This document shows positions 62,253 through 64,000 of a stretch of DNA of 64,000 nucleotides, in pieces. The DNA lies in NCBI GenBank assembly GCA_965248075.1, contig CBDFIL010000001.1:248001-312000 (forward strand), read 5' to 3'. Every line of letters starts with the position of its first letter. Within the stretch, counting starts at the first letter, position 1. The notes beneath the pieces are model-generated. The model was not told the origin of the DNA, did not search any database, and was given only the letters and a program-made list of their open reading frames with translations. The position numbers and the translations under genes are program-made. This DNA comes from VXNE01 sp965248075. Its GTDB lineage: Bacteria; Pseudomonadota; Gammaproteobacteria; Pseudomonadales; Azotimanducaceae.

Positions 62253-62494
62253 TCCGCCGCGGACCAGTCCGATGGGGAGGTCGCCGGTCCGAAGGGATCG
62301 TCGTACCTGAGCACGGTGCCGCGCATCGCGCCGACCAGTGAACCGGGGCCTTCCTTCGAGGGCGGACACGAGATCACCGCCACGGGACGCCCGCGCCTCG
62401 TGATGGTCACTGACTGGCCCGTGCCCTGCAACTCGCTGATGATGCGCAGGCATTTCGCCTTGAACTCGGCTGCGGAAACGGTCTTGCCGCTCAT
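62249..62494 (-). CDS. Phd/YefM-type antitoxin
   Basis: 81 aa beginning MSGKTVSAAEFKAKCLRIIS, the Phd/YefM DNA-binding fold, then SVTITRRGRPVAVISCPPSK. The C-terminal DDPFGPATSPSDWSAAE would wrap the toxin. The ATG at 62494 was preferred over 62521 since it matches the family start and leaves the operator outside the gene. Confidence 0.88.
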   Translation of the reverse strand: MSGKTVSAAEFKAKCLRIISELQGTGQSVTITRRGRPVAVISCPPSKEGPGSLVGAMRGTVLRYDDPFGPATSPSDWSAAE

Positions 62495-62514
62495 GAATCC
62501 GCCCGCTCTCGATA

Positions 62515-62533
62515 TGTACATCTAACTTGTACA
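62515..62533. promoter_or_regulatory. Paired TGTACA palindromes, candidate Phd operator
   Basis: TGTACA at 62515-62520 and 62528-62533, 13 bases apart, just upstream of the antitoxin start on the minus strand. The surrounding ATATGTACATCTAACTTGTA is locally A+T-rich. Phd/YefM antitoxins bind such short palindromes (TGTACA is known for YefM). Confidence 0.6.
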
Positions 62534-62609
62534 CCGCTGGCGCAGCCGAATCAACACGCCACCCCGGCCTTCGCTTAGAATCGCCTCGAACTTCACGCGG
62601 GGAGACTCC

Positions 62610-63764
62610 ATGACAGACGCGAAGATCAAGGCTGGCGCCGCGCGTGCCGAATGCCCGGCGTTCGAAAATCCGGCCTTCGTACGACCTCCTCCGCTTTCCG
62701 AAGCCACGGTCGCGATCGTGACGTCGGCTTCGCTGTCCCACCCCGAGGACGAGGGGTTCCGGGTGCAGGACACCGGGTATCGCGTCCTCGAACGCGGCCG
62801 CCGCGACGTGGTGGTCGGGCACTGGAGCCCGAACTTCGATACGGCCGGCGTCGCCGCCGACCTCAACGTGGTGTTCCCCATCGACCGCCTCGAGGAACTG
62901 GCCGAGCAGGGTTCCGTCGGCCGCGTGTCCGACGTGCATCTCGCTTTCGCGGGCAACCAGTTCGAACTGTCCGGCATCCGCATGGACGGCGGGCCGGCCG
63001 GCGCCGCGTTCCTCAAGGAACACGGTGTCGATGTCGTCGTCCTGACCCCGGTCTGACCCCTCTGCACGCGTACGGTCAGTACGCTCGCCCACGTCTTCGA
63101 AGCCGCCGGCATCGCGACCGTCGCGATCGGTTGCATCCGCGAGCAGCTCTACGGCATGGCGCCGCCACGCGGCCTGTTCTGCGACTTCCCGCTCGGACGG
63201 CCGCTCGGCATCCCGAACGACGCCGCGTTCCAGCATCGCGTGCTCGCACGAGCCCTCGGCCTGCTGGAGTCGGATGCACCGACGGTGCAGGACTTCGAGG
63301 AGTCCATCGAGGATACCGCCGCCGAAGTGCTAGTGTGCCCGCTGCCCGCGCGGCACGACCCCGATGCGCACCCCGCGGTGGACGAAGCCCGCGGCCTGCG
63401 CGCTGCCTACGACCGGGCCGTCGCGAAACACGGCAATCGGGCCGGCGCCGCGCGGCTGCTGAACGCCGACACGGTCCCGGCCGCCATCGAGTCCTTCATC
63501 CGCGTGGCCGAGGGCGTGCCGTGGAAGGAGGCCGGGATACCCGGCGTACCGGCCCGGGTCTCCCACGACATTCGCGGCTACTACGAGATGGCCGCGATGG
63601 AGATCGTGGGCCACACGCCGGCCGCCTGGACCGGGTACCGGTGGTTCCGCGACGAGACGCAGACGGGAGCCGTCATCAAGGCGGCCCAGAAGTCGATCCG
63701 GGAATCCGGGGTGAAGAACGACGCGCTCTGGCGCTTCCTGCTGCCGCTCGACGCGACGATGTAG
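62610..63764 (+). CDS. GrdB-like selenoprotein (glycine/sarcosine/betaine reductase B family), Sec149
   Basis: The frame from ATG 62610 meets TGA at 63054-63056 and then continues open in the same frame to TAG 63762. Reading the TGA as selenocysteine gives DVVVLTPV-U-PLCTRTVSTL, a U-x-x-C redox motif in the position of the Sec of GrdB. The flanks are family-like: VGHWSPNFDTAGVAADLNVV before, HVFEAAGIATVAIG, PRGLFCDFPLGRPLG and RWFRDETQTGAVI after. Total 384 aa. A hairpin with a GGTCA loop follows the UGA (63068-63084). Clostridial GrdB works with GrdA and GrdC. Neither is near here, so this is probably one of the uncharacterised aerobic relatives. Confidence 0.9.
63068..63084 (+). promoter_or_regulatory. 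Bacterial SECIS element
   Basis: Arms GCGTAC and GTACGC (six perfect pairs) around loop GGTCA, starting 11 bases after the UGA. The apical G-U lies about 18-20 bases from the UGA, as in E. coli fdhF, where SelB recognises a GGUC-type loop. Confidence 0.8.
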
Positions 63765-63911
63765 GGGCCGGGCTTGTCCCGTCCCGGCGCGACCTGCGGT
63801 CGCGTTGCAGTTTCGCTGGCGCGAAACTGCGCGTTGACGACGAGGTTCCGCGACTTCAGGGACGGGCGACCGCGAGGGTCAGGGACGGGCGACCACAAGG
63901 GTCGCCCCTAC
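63762..63911. repeat. Composite repeat: family B enclosing family A copy 4
   Basis: TAGGGGCCGGGCTTGTCCC opens it. Family A is nested at 63786-63830 (arms CGCGACC/GGTCGCG around TGC, and GCAGTTTCGC/GCGAAACTGC around TGGC). Duplicated right halves follow, ending GGTCGCCCCTAC. The first TAG is the stop of the GrdB-like gene. Confidence 0.85.
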
Positions 63912-63930
63912 GAATCGGCTCGAATGCGGC

Positions 63931-63995
63931 GTGTCCCGTCCCGGCTCGACTTCATGCACGATCCCGGGACGGGCGACCACGAGGGTCGCCCCTAC
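63931..63995. repeat. Family B palindromic repeat (partial left half)
   Basis: GTGTCCCGTCCCGGCTCGAC at the left and GGGCGACCACGAGGGTCGCC at the right, ending CCTACA at the window edge. No gene after 63764. Confidence 0.75.
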
Positions 63996-64000
63996 ATGGC

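Overview
The window is high-G+C DNA (about two thirds G+C by eye) with proteobacterial gene content: TonB-dependent receptors, an OxyR-type regulator, a Lhr helicase, AMP-dependent acyl-CoA ligases, an acyl-CoA dehydrogenase, a PhyH oxygenase, Spinster-type MFS transporters and DUF6152-type periplasmic proteins. An environmental, aerobic, heterotrophic gammaproteobacterium is the best guess. No rRNA or marker gene fixes the lineage. No prophage, transposase or CRISPR array is visible.

Layout. 1-8.4 kb: RDD membrane protein (cut by the window edge), SRAP protein, acyl-CoA dehydrogenase overlapping an oligopeptidase B, an AAA ATPase, a CoA-transferase and an LLM-type flavin oxidoreductase. 8.4-12.7 kb: tandem repeats, a secreted protein made of eight VY repeats, an NHL protein, an ArsC-like protein with an in-frame UGA at the catalytic cysteine position, and a sulfatase. 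12.7-22.2 kb: Lhr, an internally deleted amidohydrolase, two paralogous small membrane proteins, a cyclase-family protein, a CYTH-CHAD protein and an ABM-like protein. 22.2-32.4 kb: a PIN toxin-antitoxin pair, a DUF3604/TonB-receptor deletion fusion, SDR, acyl-CoA ligase, class III aminotransferase, a damaged GH3 gene and PhyH. 32.4-44 kb: a MITE-like palindrome, an aminotransferase-esterase pair, a second PIN module, a frameshifted TonB receptor, a frameshifted oxyR, a repeat island and a small metabolic cluster. 44-57.7 kb: nucleotidyltransferase, tRNA-Ala(CGC), alpha/beta hydrolase, universal stress protein, ketopantoate-reductase-like protein, acyl-CoA ligase, three periplasmic proteins, MDR reductase, split-barrel protein and a ThDP enzyme. 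57.7-64 kb: tandem MFS transporters, a third PIN module and a GrdB-like selenoprotein.

Two themes stand out. First, two independent genes (ArsC-like at 10903-11253 and GrdB-like at 62610-63764) read correctly only if an internal UGA is selenocysteine. The second has an excellent hairpin with a GGTCA loop just after the UGA. Second, the intergenic space is colonised by at least four families of dispersed palindromic repeats whose stems vary by paired, compensatory changes. In six genes the terminal TAG of an element is also the gene's stop codon.

Several genes carry single-base indels, mostly in homopolymers (TonB receptors, oxyR). These could be read errors or real decay. Three others carry in-frame or gene-fusing deletions (amidohydrolase, GH3, DUF3604::TonB receptor) that look like real rearrangements.
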